From: Bacillus sp. HMF5848
Lineage (GTDB): Bacteria > Bacillota > Bacilli > Bacillales > HMF5848
DNA: 64,000 bases
Direction: 5' to 3'
NCBI RefSeq assembly: GCF_003944835.1
Contig: NZ_RWIV01000001.1
Location: 2,527,001-2,591,000, forward strand
Shown: in pieces, positions 56,118-63,963 of the stretch
How positions within the stretch are numbered: position 1 is the first letter of the stretch
Layout: each line of letters begins with the position of its first letter
Translations under genes and position numbers: made by a program
The notes under the pieces: generated by a model
Databases searched by the model: none
Told to the model about the DNA's origin: nothing
The model's input: only the letters and a program-made list of their open reading frames with translations

Positions 56118-56200
56118 CGCCTGTCCCCCGCTATGATAATGTACCAAAGTGCTAGCAGAAAAATCCCTTGAACTGTTCATCCAAGGGGATATTAAACATT
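56118..56200 (-). pseudogene. 5' fragment of a paralogue of the 62368 membrane-protein gene
   Basis: The minus strand reads TVQGIFLLALWYIIIAGDRR, nearly the same as LVQGIFLLALWYFILAGVRR at 62608-62667. The DNA match is high (TACCAAAGTGCTAGCAGAAAAATCCCTTGAACT shared in full). A frame change near CCCCTTGGATGAAC and loss of everything after 56118 mark it as a fragment. Confidence 0.75.
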
Positions 56201-56327
56201 TTATTATTCGGTGCATTACGCATCGCTACTTTAACTCTCGGTTGACTAAACACTCAACATTACTATGATGTTGATCGTAGATAGTATGGTGTAGTGTTTT
56301 TTTAAATGCTATTCTTCAAAAAATTAT

Positions 56328-56401
56328 TGAATAGTATGGTTGTACTGCGCAATATAGTATAAGGTCAGATTAGTTGATAGCAATCGAATTATGGAAGTCG
56401 A
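56328..56401. repeat. TACTGCGCAAT repeat, copy 2
   Basis: Matches 25051-25121 over its whole length (TTGTACTGCGCAATA-AGTATAA-GTCAGATTAGTTGATA...ATTATGGAAGTCG). Confidence 0.85.
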
Positions 56402-56444
56402 TCAAATTAGTAGTATTGATCTAGTTATTGAATAATCGTTTTTA

Positions 56445-56645
56445 TTAATGACTTTCACCTGCAGGATTAGGCTTAATAATAGAACATACTATCATTTCTA
56501 AATCATGCTCTCTAGCAAACTGGAAAAATTCGTGTTGATTAGAGAATGTATTTGCCATAATATTTTCAACAGTTTCCTTATCAGAAGTGAAAACAACAAC
56601 TTCGCCGTTTTTTAATCTGTGTTTACACGTTAAATATTCACTCAT
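56445..56645 (-). CDS. Small hypothetical protein
   Basis: 66 residues, with AAAGGAG 9 bases before the ATG. The sequence (MSEYLTCKHRLKNGEVVVFT, QHEFFQFAREHDLEMIVC) is neutral and soluble, with two Cys. I recognise no family. It is probably expressed, judging by the ribosome site and codon use like its neighbours. Confidence 0.6.
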   Translation of the reverse strand: MSEYLTCKHRLKNGEVVVFTSDKETVENIMANTFSNQHEFFQFAREHDLEMIVCSIIKPNPAGESH

Positions 56646-56717
56646 TTTTTGTTACTCCTTTTGCTATCATCTTAGTTCTATGGTTAAACTTGTTCTTAAA
56701 CTCTTGCATCCTTTAGT

Positions 56718-57260
56718 TTAGTACCATCCTGATTTTGTAGTTCCGTCTTCATAAACAATTTTTATTTCAGGGTCATAATTAACTGGAGTCTCTGAGAAGC
56801 AATACCATATCCGACCTTTAATAGTATTTATTATTGTAGCTTCAGTAAATTCTTGCTTTTTATATTTTATTTTCACGTTTTCTATTAAAGGTTCATTAAT
56901 TACACCAAATGTAAGAGATACTAGTTCATCGTCCGACTTAATATCCCTTGGCTGCAAATTACTAAACATTCTAGTTAACTTTGGACCTTCTTCGCTGGAC
57001 ATTTTGCTTCCTGCGCCAAATCCCCAACGATATCCCCAAAATGTCTTTTCTATTAATCCTGCTGATAAAACATCATCCTTACTATAAAAGATGATAGTAT
57101 AACCTTTATAGTCAGTGGTTTGAAGGATTTCATCTATTTCAACATTGGACTCACTTATAGCTTCATCGAAATTTTTATAATTCACCTTATAGTAAGTAAA
57201 ACACCCAAATAAAATTAGCAAAATCAAGAATGAACAAGAAATGATTATTTTTCGTTTCAT
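56718..57260 (-). CDS. Membrane-anchored or lipoprotein, function unknown
   Basis: 180 residues, GGAGGTG before the ATG. An N-terminal hydrophobic helix ends in LILFGC, a possible lipobox (Cys about residue 20). The remaining 155 residues form an extracytoplasmic alpha/beta domain (YKGYTIIFYSKDDVLSAGLI, FWGYRWGFGAGSKM). This type occurs in clusters of variable surface proteins in Bacilli, but I know no function. It is followed downstream by other small membrane proteins on the same strand. Confidence 0.75.
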   Translation of the reverse strand: MKRKIIISCSFLILLILFGCFTYYKVNYKNFDEAISESNVEIDEILQTTDYKGYTIIFYSKDDVLSAGLIEKTFWGYRWGFGAGSKMSSEEGPKLTRMFSNLQPRDIKSDDELVSLTFGVINEPLIENVKIKYKKQEFTEATIINTIKGRIWYCFSETPVNYDPEIKIVYEDGTTKSGWY

Positions 57261-57327
57261 ATGTCACCTCCAGAGAAAACTTTCAACTTCACAGTCATCA
57301 TCCTATTCCACCAAACTGCTCACAACA

Positions 57328-57372
57328 GTACAATAAGCATTTCTGGTTCTTCCAGAAACGCTTCCGTTACTT
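57328..57372 (-). terminator. TAACGGAAGCG repeat plus hairpin
   Basis: In the minus direction: ATATTGAAGTAACGGAAGCG, hairpin GCGTTTCTGG-aa-GAACCAGAAATGC, then TTATTG. A copy of the dispersed element that follows the small membrane-protein gene. Confidence 0.7.
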
Positions 57373-57539
57373 CAATATTGAATAAGTCCAAATAAAGACG
57401 AAAATGAATAAATTAGAAAGGCAACTCCTATGAATATCAGAACAAAATTTACTAACCATATTAGCTTCCTTTTAACCAGTGAAATAACTCCAAACACCAA
57501 AAACAACACCCCAATGAAAAGGCTAAAAATAAATTCCAA
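57372..57539 (-). CDS. Small two-helix membrane protein
   Basis: 55 residues from a TTG at 57539 with AGGAAGTGAG just upstream. The translation is two hydrophobic helices (EFIFSLFIGVLFLVFGVISL and LIWLVNFVLIFIGVAFLIYS) joined by the basic turn VKRK. Length and topology are typical of small Bacillus membrane proteins. It has no recognised family. It lies in the same orientation as its neighbours and ends next to a terminator-like element. Confidence 0.55.
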   Translation of the reverse strand: MEFIFSLFIGVLFLVFGVISLVKRKLIWLVNFVLIFIGVAFLIYSFSSLFGLIQY

Positions 57540-57699
57540 AATCTCACTTCCTAAAAAGAATATTTACATATATTTTCTACTCCAGATAGGTCATTCATTC
57601 TTCCACATTCCTGCTTCTTTACTTGAACAGAGGACGGCTGCTTGCTCAGCAACCCCCCCGTTAGTTGAGAACAAAATGAATAAAATGGAGCTTGTAAAG

Positions 57700-58071
57700 T
57701 TATTGTTTTTCCCAAACTAATCTATTATCGTCCTTTTTGTTACCTTGAATATAAATGTTTTTAACTTCATTGGTTGGTTCCGTAATAATTATATTAAAAT
57801 CACCAACAGGGTTAAATTTACTTACGATACTATACTTTAACTTAATGTAAAGATTTCCATCTTCAAAAAAGTGCGTATGCTTACTAAAACCATTTCCACT
57901 GCCAGAAGTATAACCTTTCATAAAAATTTGATCTTCTGAAACTTCTATTTCTTGAACTCCAATTGTATTCGTTGGAACATAATTCCCTTCAACGAAAAAC
58001 AAATATCCAAGAAAAATAAAAATTACTATTATTGTTACGCCAATACTTAACAAAACTCTTGGTATTTTCAC
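57700..58071 (-). CDS. Small membrane-anchored protein, function unknown
   Basis: 123 residues from a GTG start with AGGAGAGTG upstream. An N-terminal membrane helix (LLSIGVTIIVIFIFLGYLFF) is followed by a beta-rich extracytoplasmic domain (VQEIEVSEDQIFMKGYTSGS, LYIKLKYSIVSKF). No named family was recognised. It belongs to the group of short minus-strand surface proteins in this zone. Confidence 0.7.
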   Translation of the reverse strand: MKIPRVLLSIGVTIIVIFIFLGYLFFVEGNYVPTNTIGVQEIEVSEDQIFMKGYTSGSGNGFSKHTHFFEDGNLYIKLKYSIVSKFNPVGDFNIIITEPTNEVKNIYIQGNKKDDNRLVWEKQ

Positions 58072-58254
58072 AATCTCACTCTCCTATTTTTATCATTTTT
58101 CTTCAATTAACTTGCCTCGTTACTTCAAGAAGAGGTTTGCTTATTTTTAAAATTAAGACGATTGTCGTTATTATTATGTTAATTTTGGAAGGAATAAAAA
58201 TAGTTTCTGTTTTATATTATTCGTTACTTTAGATAAAGCTTTGTTTTCTTATTT

Positions 58255-58929
58255 TTATGGTGAATCAATCAAATAAACCTCTCGGCTATTTAGAAGCTCG
58301 TCTTTTGAAATATTTAATATGTTTTGCTCTAAAGATAACGAATAAGAATGCTTACCTTGATTAATGGCACAAGAGAAGTGATAGTTTGAGATATTAAAGC
58401 CACTATGTTTAAGAGTATCTCTTACTTTTATGACCTTATCTATAAATTGTTGCCTATCAATTTCCTCAGCCCACCGAATATCTACATGCACTGAGACTGG
58501 TAATTTATTAGTAAAAGCAGTATGTTCATCATAGTGATTGCCTACATCAAGAGATACACCAGTAGAAAGTGTTTCAAGTTCTGGAATCATCTCTTTGATA
58601 TGAGGCATTAACATAATTCTAGCCTCTTTTTCTAGTTTTAAATGTACGTAATTATCAACAACATCTCCACTTGGATAAAATTCGATATTAAAAGTGCTTG
58701 GTTCCTGTCGATCGATATGAACATAGGCACCATAACTATTGAATTTGAAATTATACCATGGTTCTACCTTCACCACTTCTAGAGAAGGGTATTGCTTGTT
58801 AACATACTCTATAACTCTAGTATTTGTCCTATTTAATTCAATTGGATTACCCTTAAAGCTAAAATAGACACCTCCAACACCTACTGCCATTAGCAGTACC
58901 ACCGTCGTTAATATTCCCTTCCTCAACAT
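58255..58929 (-). CDS. Membrane-anchored YfjL-like protein, function unknown
   Basis: 224 residues, AAGGGGTGG before the ATG. One N-terminal membrane helix (LTTVVLLMAVGVGGVYFSF) precedes GNPIELNRTNTRVIEYVNKQ, the kind of start seen in YfjL-like proteins of Bacillus. The rest is an alpha/beta extracytoplasmic domain. The function is unknown and the family assignment is tentative. Confidence 0.7.
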   Translation of the reverse strand: MLRKGILTTVVLLMAVGVGGVYFSFKGNPIELNRTNTRVIEYVNKQYPSLEVVKVEPWYNFKFNSYGAYVHIDRQEPSTFNIEFYPSGDVVDNYVHLKLEKEARIMLMPHIKEMIPELETLSTGVSLDVGNHYDEHTAFTNKLPVSVHVDIRWAEEIDRQQFIDKVIKVRDTLKHSGFNISNYHFSCAINQGKHSYSLSLEQNILNISKDELLNSREVYLIDSP

Positions 58930-59177
58930 TTAACCACCCCTTTTATAAATTAACTTTCTTGTATAGACGTTCGAATTAATTAATGGTTTCTTTATAATTC
59001 TTTCATTGCTTTTAACTGCCCATTACTAAAAAGGCTCAGCAGCTGCTGAGTCAAAATCCTTGTTTTACATTTGCCTCCGTTAACGCAATAAGCACTGACC
59101 TTCGATGCATTGGTTGACATTAAACAAAATATCCAAATCTTCTTATAAGCAATCTATATTTGAGTATTAAATGAACG

Positions 59178-59714
59178 TTATGGTGTATCTTGAAAGCTGA
59201 GTATCTTCCATTGTGAATCGGCTTTACCAACCACTGCTGTTGCGCCCCTAATCTTTCCCATACTCTTATCTAGTTTAGCTTAATTAACTTCTTTATAAAT
59301 CTTGTATTCTATATGGTAGTTGCCTTGTTCGTCTTTAAATGAAGTATTCATTGATAAAATATGTTCATCCTTACCAATATTTATCGGGGCATCTTTAATA
59401 GCATTCAACATCCTTTGTTCAGCTTCATCTTTATATAGGATGTGTGGGTATGGAACATCTTCAAAAGCAAACCCTTCTAAGTTACTTAAAGACTCTAAAA
59501 GCATATCTTTTTCATTTGAATTCTGTATTGAATTAATTTTTAGTTTTAACTCTCTTATTTCAGCTTCATATGTTAAATTAGTATTTTTTAATTTCATGTT
59601 CGTTTCTTTTAATTGAGCATTTTCTTGTTTTAATGCCTTCAAGTTCGTATTATCCTGCGAACATCCATTCACTATAAATAATAATACAATAAAAACACCG
59701 CATAAATATTTCAT
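59178..59714 (-). pseudogene. Coiled-coil lipoprotein gene with in-frame stop near the end
   Basis: From the ATG at 59714 (GAGGGGAG upstream) the first 144 residues give a lipoprotein: signal peptide with lipobox VNGC (Cys about residue 18), coiled coil (residues 25-70) and a small domain ending YHIEYKIYKEVN. A TAA at 59280-59282 then stops it, yet the same frame stays open for 33 more codons with normal protein-like sequence (KSMGKIRGATAVVGKADSQW, KILSFQDTP) to a second TAA at 59178. I infer a premature stop that trims the last domain. The 144-residue product may still be made. Confidence 0.6.
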
Positions 59715-59868
59715 TATGTTCTCCCCTCAAACTTATTCCAATATCCTGTTTTTTAATTTAAGATTACTAATTCACGATTATTTTAACATTAAATTCCAAT
59801 GTTTTTTCGGAAGTATTTAAATAAAATAGAGAAGGTTCGCCAAAAATATATGACGAGCCTCCTGTTGT

Positions 59869-59892
59869 GCTAAAGCCCCCGTTAGTGAAAGA
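59869..59892. repeat. TTTCACTAACGGGGGC element
   Basis: Copy of the dispersed element (minus strand TTTCACTAACGGGGGCTTTAGC). An AGGCTCGTC...GGCGAACCT hairpin with a T-rich tail follows at about 59827-59865. Confidence 0.65.
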
Positions 59893-59921
59893 TGCAATAT
59901 AAAAAGGATTAGAATTCGATC

Positions 59922-60308
59922 CTAACCCTTTTCTTCGTTTTGACGGATAGTTAAATTATGCATATCAATTATGAACCCATGTTCTTTAAGGATATCTAGA
60001 CCTAATAATCCTTTATGTTCCTTAGGTAACATACCAACATCTAATTCAAAGTCTTTAATAGAAAATGTGTCAATCTTAATTTCGTCCATTACCTTCGTAT
60101 AAAATGGGACACTTCCTCCAATACCATAAGCTTCATATATTTTGTCGCCGTTTTCATAGAGGACACCAATTTCTTCTAAAATATCTGGGCAAATGACAGT
60201 GTGAGATGAACCAGTATCAATAATCACATCATCAATTGTCAATGCTTTACCTTGATAAACAACAGTTAAAGATGTTGTAAGTAGTTGTCCATCATAAAAG
60301 ATTTTCAT
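59922..60308 (-). CDS. Retropepsin-like aspartic protease
   Basis: 128 residues, the size of a single retropepsin-like domain, which would work as a dimer. The catalytic motif is VIIDTGSSHTVICPDIL (Asp about residue 31), and the second hallmark is GLLGLDILKEHGFIIDM. It is cytoplasmic by lack of a signal. The start overlaps the stop of the upstream 82-residue gene by four bases, so the two form a coupled cassette. Its substrate is unknown. Confidence 0.85.
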   Translation of the reverse strand: MKIFYDGQLLTTSLTVVYQGKALTIDDVIIDTGSSHTVICPDILEEIGVLYENGDKIYEAYGIGGSVPFYTKVMDEIKIDTFSIKDFELDVGMLPKEHKGLLGLDILKEHGFIIDMHNLTIRQNEEKG

Positions 60309-60553
60309 TGAACTCTTCTCACTTTCATTAAAGGATCTCTCCTAATATGAATGACGAAATCCTCATTGGATGTATGGTACACAATGGTACCTTCTTTCGC
60401 CTTGAAAAGCTCTTTCGTTGCGTCTTCATCTGCAATTGGACGAATCGGTGCTACTTCATCAACAAACTTCTTATCACCTTCTATATGGTAATCTAGAACG
60501 GAAACTAAAAGAAATTGATTTGGAAATAGCTCTCTAACTTCTTGCCACTTCAT
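60305..60553 (-). CDS. Small protein coupled to the retropepsin-like protease
   Basis: 82 residues, with AAAGGAGGGG before the ATG. The sequence (MKWQEVRELFPNQFLLVSVL, EGTIVYHTSNEDFVIHIRRD) is a compact mixed alpha/beta protein of unknown function. Its stop overlaps the start of the retropepsin-like gene, so both proteins are made together; it may be the protease's partner, substrate or regulator. Confidence 0.78.
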   Translation of the reverse strand: MKWQEVRELFPNQFLLVSVLDYHIEGDKKFVDEVAPIRPIADEDATKELFKAKEGTIVYHTSNEDFVIHIRRDPLMKVRRVQ

Positions 60554-60686
60554 GAAGCACCCCTCCTTTTGCTATTATTATAATCCAAACAAGTGACAAA
60601 ATCACTTCACAAGTTGATAGAAAAAGTAAAACACTTATTATATATAAGCACTATGTTTGTTTAAGGGAAAGACAGCCTTCGCTTTA

Positions 60687-61100
60687 TTAGCTCTCAAACT
60701 TTGTCTTTTTTCCATACACAGAACTAATAAAGCTATAAAACCCTGTAATGATGAGAGTGATAACAATTGGATAACCAACATAAACTGTTGGGTTCATATG
60801 TTCAACTAAACTAAATTCCCCCCATTCAAGCCATAAACGCCAACCCATTCCAAGGCTACTTACTAATAAGCAAATCATAAGAATAAACCATAATCTTTCT
60901 TTAAATAGACCCACAAATATGTTCGCTACCATAAAGTACATAAATAGCGTTAAAATCATAAAAAATAGGTCAAACCCCTTCAATCCAGGAATTACGAACG
61001 TAAATGAGATTCCAGAAAAAAATAATATAATGATAATAGCGAAAATGAAAAACCCTTTAGCTGATTTTTCTACTTGAGCATAAAACTGTTTTTCTAAAAT
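60687..61100 (-). CDS. Small membrane protein, probable ATT start
   Basis: About 137 residues if it begins at ATT 61098-61100, which lies 7 bases after GGAGGTG with a stop codon just before. The TTG at 60983 lacks a ribosome site and would cut off a clear first membrane helix (GFFIFAIIIILFFSGISFTF). In all there are about four helices, including LFFMILTLFMYFMVANIFVG and WFILMICLLVSSLGMGW. The family was not recognised. The ATT could be a rare true start or a mutated ATG. Confidence 0.6.
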   Translation of the reverse strand: MLEKQFYAQVEKSAKGFFIFAIIIILFFSGISFTFVIPGLKGFDLFFMILTLFMYFMVANIFVGLFKERLWFILMICLLVSSLGMGWRLWLEWGEFSLVEHMNPTVYVGYPIVITLIITGFYSFISSVYGKKTKFES

Positions 61101-61176
61101 GTGATTTCACCTCCGATTTCTAAGAGATTAACTTGTTCCGCTATCGCTCCCGTTACTGCAATAAGGGAACAAGTGT

Positions 61177-61683
61177 TTATTTTATCCTTTTAATTGATAC
61201 ACATTTGTCTGGAAAGTGTAATAAAACATTCGCACCTGATGAAAATAAAACTTCGAATGATATTGTTGATTGGTCAATCGGTAAGAACTCCTGATATAAC
61301 CAATCGTCTATCTCTCTGTGGTAGATACTTTTCTCATTATCATAATTATAGTGCTGATAATGAGAAAAAGAGACCTTTTCAAAACTCAATACCCATAACT
61401 TCTCACTTTCTATATTTTCAACATCACTTGAAATAGTGAAATGCACGTTTAAATCAAGAAGACTTTTATGTTCTAACTCCATTTTTATTAAACGGTAGTC
61501 GTGAAAACCCCAAGAATTAAAGTGTTCAAAAATATCGTTGGGTAATCGATCAGACAATCCCTTGAATATTTCTTGGTATTCTGTAACGTTTTTTTGCCAT
61601 TGTCTATCATTTCGTTCAAATTCTTCATCACTAATATTGTCTATATTTTGAGCTAAATGTAAGTCATACAAAAAGTATTTCAA
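61177..61683 (-). CDS. Hypothetical cytoplasmic protein
   Basis: 168 residues from a TTG start with TAGGAGAA upstream. It starts MKYFLYDLHLAQNI and contains FNSWGFHDYRLIKMELEHKS, no membrane helix or signal. The start recalls DUF4085-like or immunity-type proteins of Bacilli, but I am not certain of a family. It lies in the small-gene zone, just upstream of a TAACGGGAGC element. Confidence 0.65.
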   Translation of the reverse strand: MKYFLYDLHLAQNIDNISDEEFERNDRQWQKNVTEYQEIFKGLSDRLPNDIFEHFNSWGFHDYRLIKMELEHKSLLDLNVHFTISSDVENIESEKLWVLSFEKVSFSHYQHYNYDNEKSIYHREIDDWLYQEFLPIDQSTISFEVLFSSGANVLLHFPDKCVSIKRIK

Positions 61684-61782
61684 CTATTATTCTCCTACCT
61701 TCATCTTCAACTCTTCTGCCCAATACCTACAAAAGAAGCATTACCGTTGTTGTGGTAATGCTCATCTTTAATGCTACAACAC

Positions 61783-62232
61783 TTATTTTGTATTTGCACC
61801 GTTTTGTTTTAGGGTTTTATCCAAGTATTTCTTCATATCATTATTGACAAAAGAATATATCTTGTCTCTGTTAGAAACATAAAATATATCTTCATGATAA
61901 TGGACTACTACTCTTCTATTCTTCATCTCAAAGGACACACCTGCTAATGCACGAGGAAGTTCATTTTCAAGTATTATATCTTCGTTAGAAACTGAATTGA
62001 ACCATTGAACAAGTTGTTTTGCTTCGGTTTCCGCTTTGTCTAAACTAAAATCAAGATGTTCAATTGTAACTCCCCCTCCACCATTTTCAACTTTATAATA
62101 TTCTTAAAAAACGATAACCTCTTCAATTTTTTTAAATGGAACAGGTTGATGTGTTAGTTGATTGTTATTTATGTTGAAAGTTATGATGGCACCGATAAAA
62201 ATCAAAATAAACGCGACTAAAAATTTTTTCAT
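61783..62232 (-). pseudogene. Membrane-anchored protein gene with an in-frame stop
   Basis: ATG 62232 (GGAGGCTTG upstream) gives MKKFLVAFILIFIGAIITFN, a membrane anchor or signal, continuing to codon 42 (EEVIVF). A TAA follows at 62104-62106, and then the same frame stays open for 106 more codons with normal sequence (EYYKVENGGGGVTIEHLDFS, FEMKNRRVVVHYHEDIFYVS, KQNGANTK) to a stop at 61783. It was a 149-residue extracytoplasmic protein in the ancestor; the family was not recognised. Confidence 0.7.
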
Positions 62233-62367
62233 GCAAGCCTCCTTCATATTTCTAACTATTTACATTGATATAAAATGATATACCGAAACTGAACTTATTC
62301 TCTTGTTAAGCATTTTCCTCCGTTAAAGCAATAAAAAAACGAGCTTCTATTAACTGGTTTAGTTTAA

Positions 62368-62706
62368 TTATGCTCGTTTTAGGTTTCTAAATGATAAAAG
62401 GCAAACAAATAACATTATTAGAGATAAAACAGCTATAAAAATTGCGGCGGTTAAAAAGCTTCCAACAATAAAATTTATACCATACCATTGACCTAATAGT
62501 ATAATTGCAAAAATAAGTGCGTAATCAGCAGTAGCTTCTGTATAATTAACATATACAGTAATAAGGGCAGTAAGTAACGTAATTAACCAAAAGATAGAAT
62601 AAAAGTCCGAGCGCCTGACCCCTGCTAGGATAAAGTACCAAAGTGCTAGCAGAAAAATCCCTTGAACTAATATTCCGAGGGGACAAATCTTTAATTGAAA
62701 AAACAC
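62368..62706 (-). CDS. Small polytopic membrane protein
   Basis: 112 residues from GTG 62706, with no clear ribosome site, so the start is uncertain. Three to four hydrophobic helices are visible (ILVQGIFLLALWYFILAG, FWLITLLTALITVYVNY, YALIFAIILLGQWYGINFIV, AAIFIAVLSLIMLFVCLLSF). A nearly identical 5' fragment exists at 56118-56200, so this is one of a duplicated gene family. The function is unknown. Confidence 0.6.
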   Translation of the reverse strand: MFFQLKICPLGILVQGIFLLALWYFILAGVRRSDFYSIFWLITLLTALITVYVNYTEATADYALIFAIILLGQWYGINFIVGSFLTAAIFIAVLSLIMLFVCLLSFRNLKRA

Positions 62707-63019
62707 TTAACACACATTGATACCATGTTATTCTAACTCTATCAACGCCATGCACTCAAACGTGGCTTGGAATGGTGTAGTAGTGTTTACTCGTAGCAAT
62801 GCTCTTATTCATAAAGAATCTCGTGATAATACCTATTCTTTATGTAATATGCAGCAAAAGAACTAGTTAAAAAACAGGCGTTTCTTCAACATAAGCCACC
62901 TGCTTAATTGAACAAGATCTTTGATTTATAAGTCATCGTGTAGGGTGGAAAACTTCATTGTATCCTAATCTATATTCATAGAATAACTCTAAGACACTTG
63001 AGAGAGCAGAAGAATTCAA
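62707..63019. other. Gene-free stretch with TGGTGTAGTGTTT repeat
   Basis: ATGGTGTAGTAGTGTTT (62771-62788) and its surroundings loosely match 56284-56300, extending the similarity of the two regions. A GGCGTTTCTTC...TTAATTGAACAAG element lies near 62877-62930. No gene is supported. Confidence 0.5.
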
Positions 63020-63811
63020 TTATTTTTCAGCGACAACCACACATAAATCTCCACCAGTATATGGGGAAAAATTATAGTCACTGTAAAATCCCCTTAACGT
63101 AAATCCTTCATTTTCCAATAGGTCCTTCATTTTATCAGGGTCACACGTAGCTTCAAAAGAAGTATTTACTGAAATCTTTGCATCTTGTGCTGATATATAC
63201 CTGTAATTAATCATGTTCATTAACCGTAGATTTTGATGGATACCTTTTATCTGTACCGTGGATAAAACCACTTCACCTGTTTTGGGATGAATTGCTTGTG
63301 AGGATATCCAAGGTCTTGTTTCCCCTTGAGGCACCACTTCAGCATCAAAATCAAAAGCAAAAACTCCTCCAACATCTAGGTGCTTAAATACAGAGTGAAA
63401 AACCTTTTTCCGATCTTCATCATTATAAATATATATCATAGAACAATTTGGTATTATTATTAGTGAAAATACTTCATTTAAGGAAAAATCTCGCATATCA
63501 CCTACAACTAATTTTGGAGTAAGACCATCATCTCCTAACTTTTCTTGTGCCATAAGTAACATATCCTTAGATATATCCATCCCTACTAAATCCTTATAGC
63601 CACTTTCAAACAAGTTCTTTAAAATTCTTCCGGTACCACACCCAATATCTAACACTTTTCCATTTTTTTCTTTTGCCAATTGAGTATAGAAAAAGAAGTC
63701 AGATGTATCTGTAATATTAACATCATATAAATTGTTCTCTCCATAAGAGCATTCTTCAACAGCTATGCCTTTTTCTATCAAACTTTTAGCGAAACCAAAA
63801 AACTTCTCCAT
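63020..63811 (-). CDS. Class I SAM-dependent methyltransferase
   Basis: 263 residues, GAAGGTAT before the ATG. The SAM-binding fold is clear: motif I VLDIGCGTGRILKNLF (about residues 55-70), acidic motif II GMDISKDMLLMAQ, then VVGDMRDFSL and SLIIIPNCSMIYIYNDED. The C-terminal half has FDFDAEVVPQGETRPW, as in the methyltransf_25 group of small-molecule methylases. The substrate is unknown. It is a single gene at the edge of a repeat-rich zone. Confidence 0.9.
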   Translation of the reverse strand: MEKFFGFAKSLIEKGIAVEECSYGENNLYDVNITDTSDFFFYTQLAKEKNGKVLDIGCGTGRILKNLFESGYKDLVGMDISKDMLLMAQEKLGDDGLTPKLVVGDMRDFSLNEVFSLIIIPNCSMIYIYNDEDRKKVFHSVFKHLDVGGVFAFDFDAEVVPQGETRPWISSQAIHPKTGEVVLSTVQIKGIHQNLRLMNMINYRYISAQDAKISVNTSFEATCDPDKMKDLLENEGFTLRGFYSDYNFSPYTGGDLCVVVAEK

Positions 63812-63842
63812 TTGTATACCTTCTTTTGCTCATATTTTCAAT

Positions 63843-63955
63843 TTTTAAGTGGACAACTTCACAATATCAAAAATCTTAATGGTAAAATCATACCAGATTA
63901 CATCATATTTACGTTTATGTTTTCAGTAATTATGGAGCGCAGTTAATTCTACAAC
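63843..63955. repeat. Dispersed repeat shared with 26894-27010
   Basis: TTTAAGTGGACAACTTCACAATATC-AAAATCTTAATGGTAAAATCATACCAGA closely matches 26894-26947. A GAGCGCAGTTAATTCTACAACGC segment ends it and resembles the TACTGCGCA repeat in inverted form. Confidence 0.75.
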
Positions 63956-63963
63956 GCATTAAA

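Larger units (their letters stand above)
56001..56444. other. Repeat-rich gene-free stretch
   Basis: Contains a remnant matching the 5' part of the 62368-62706 gene (56118-56200) and the TACTGCGCAAT repeat copy 2 (56328-56401). No intact gene. Confidence 0.65.
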
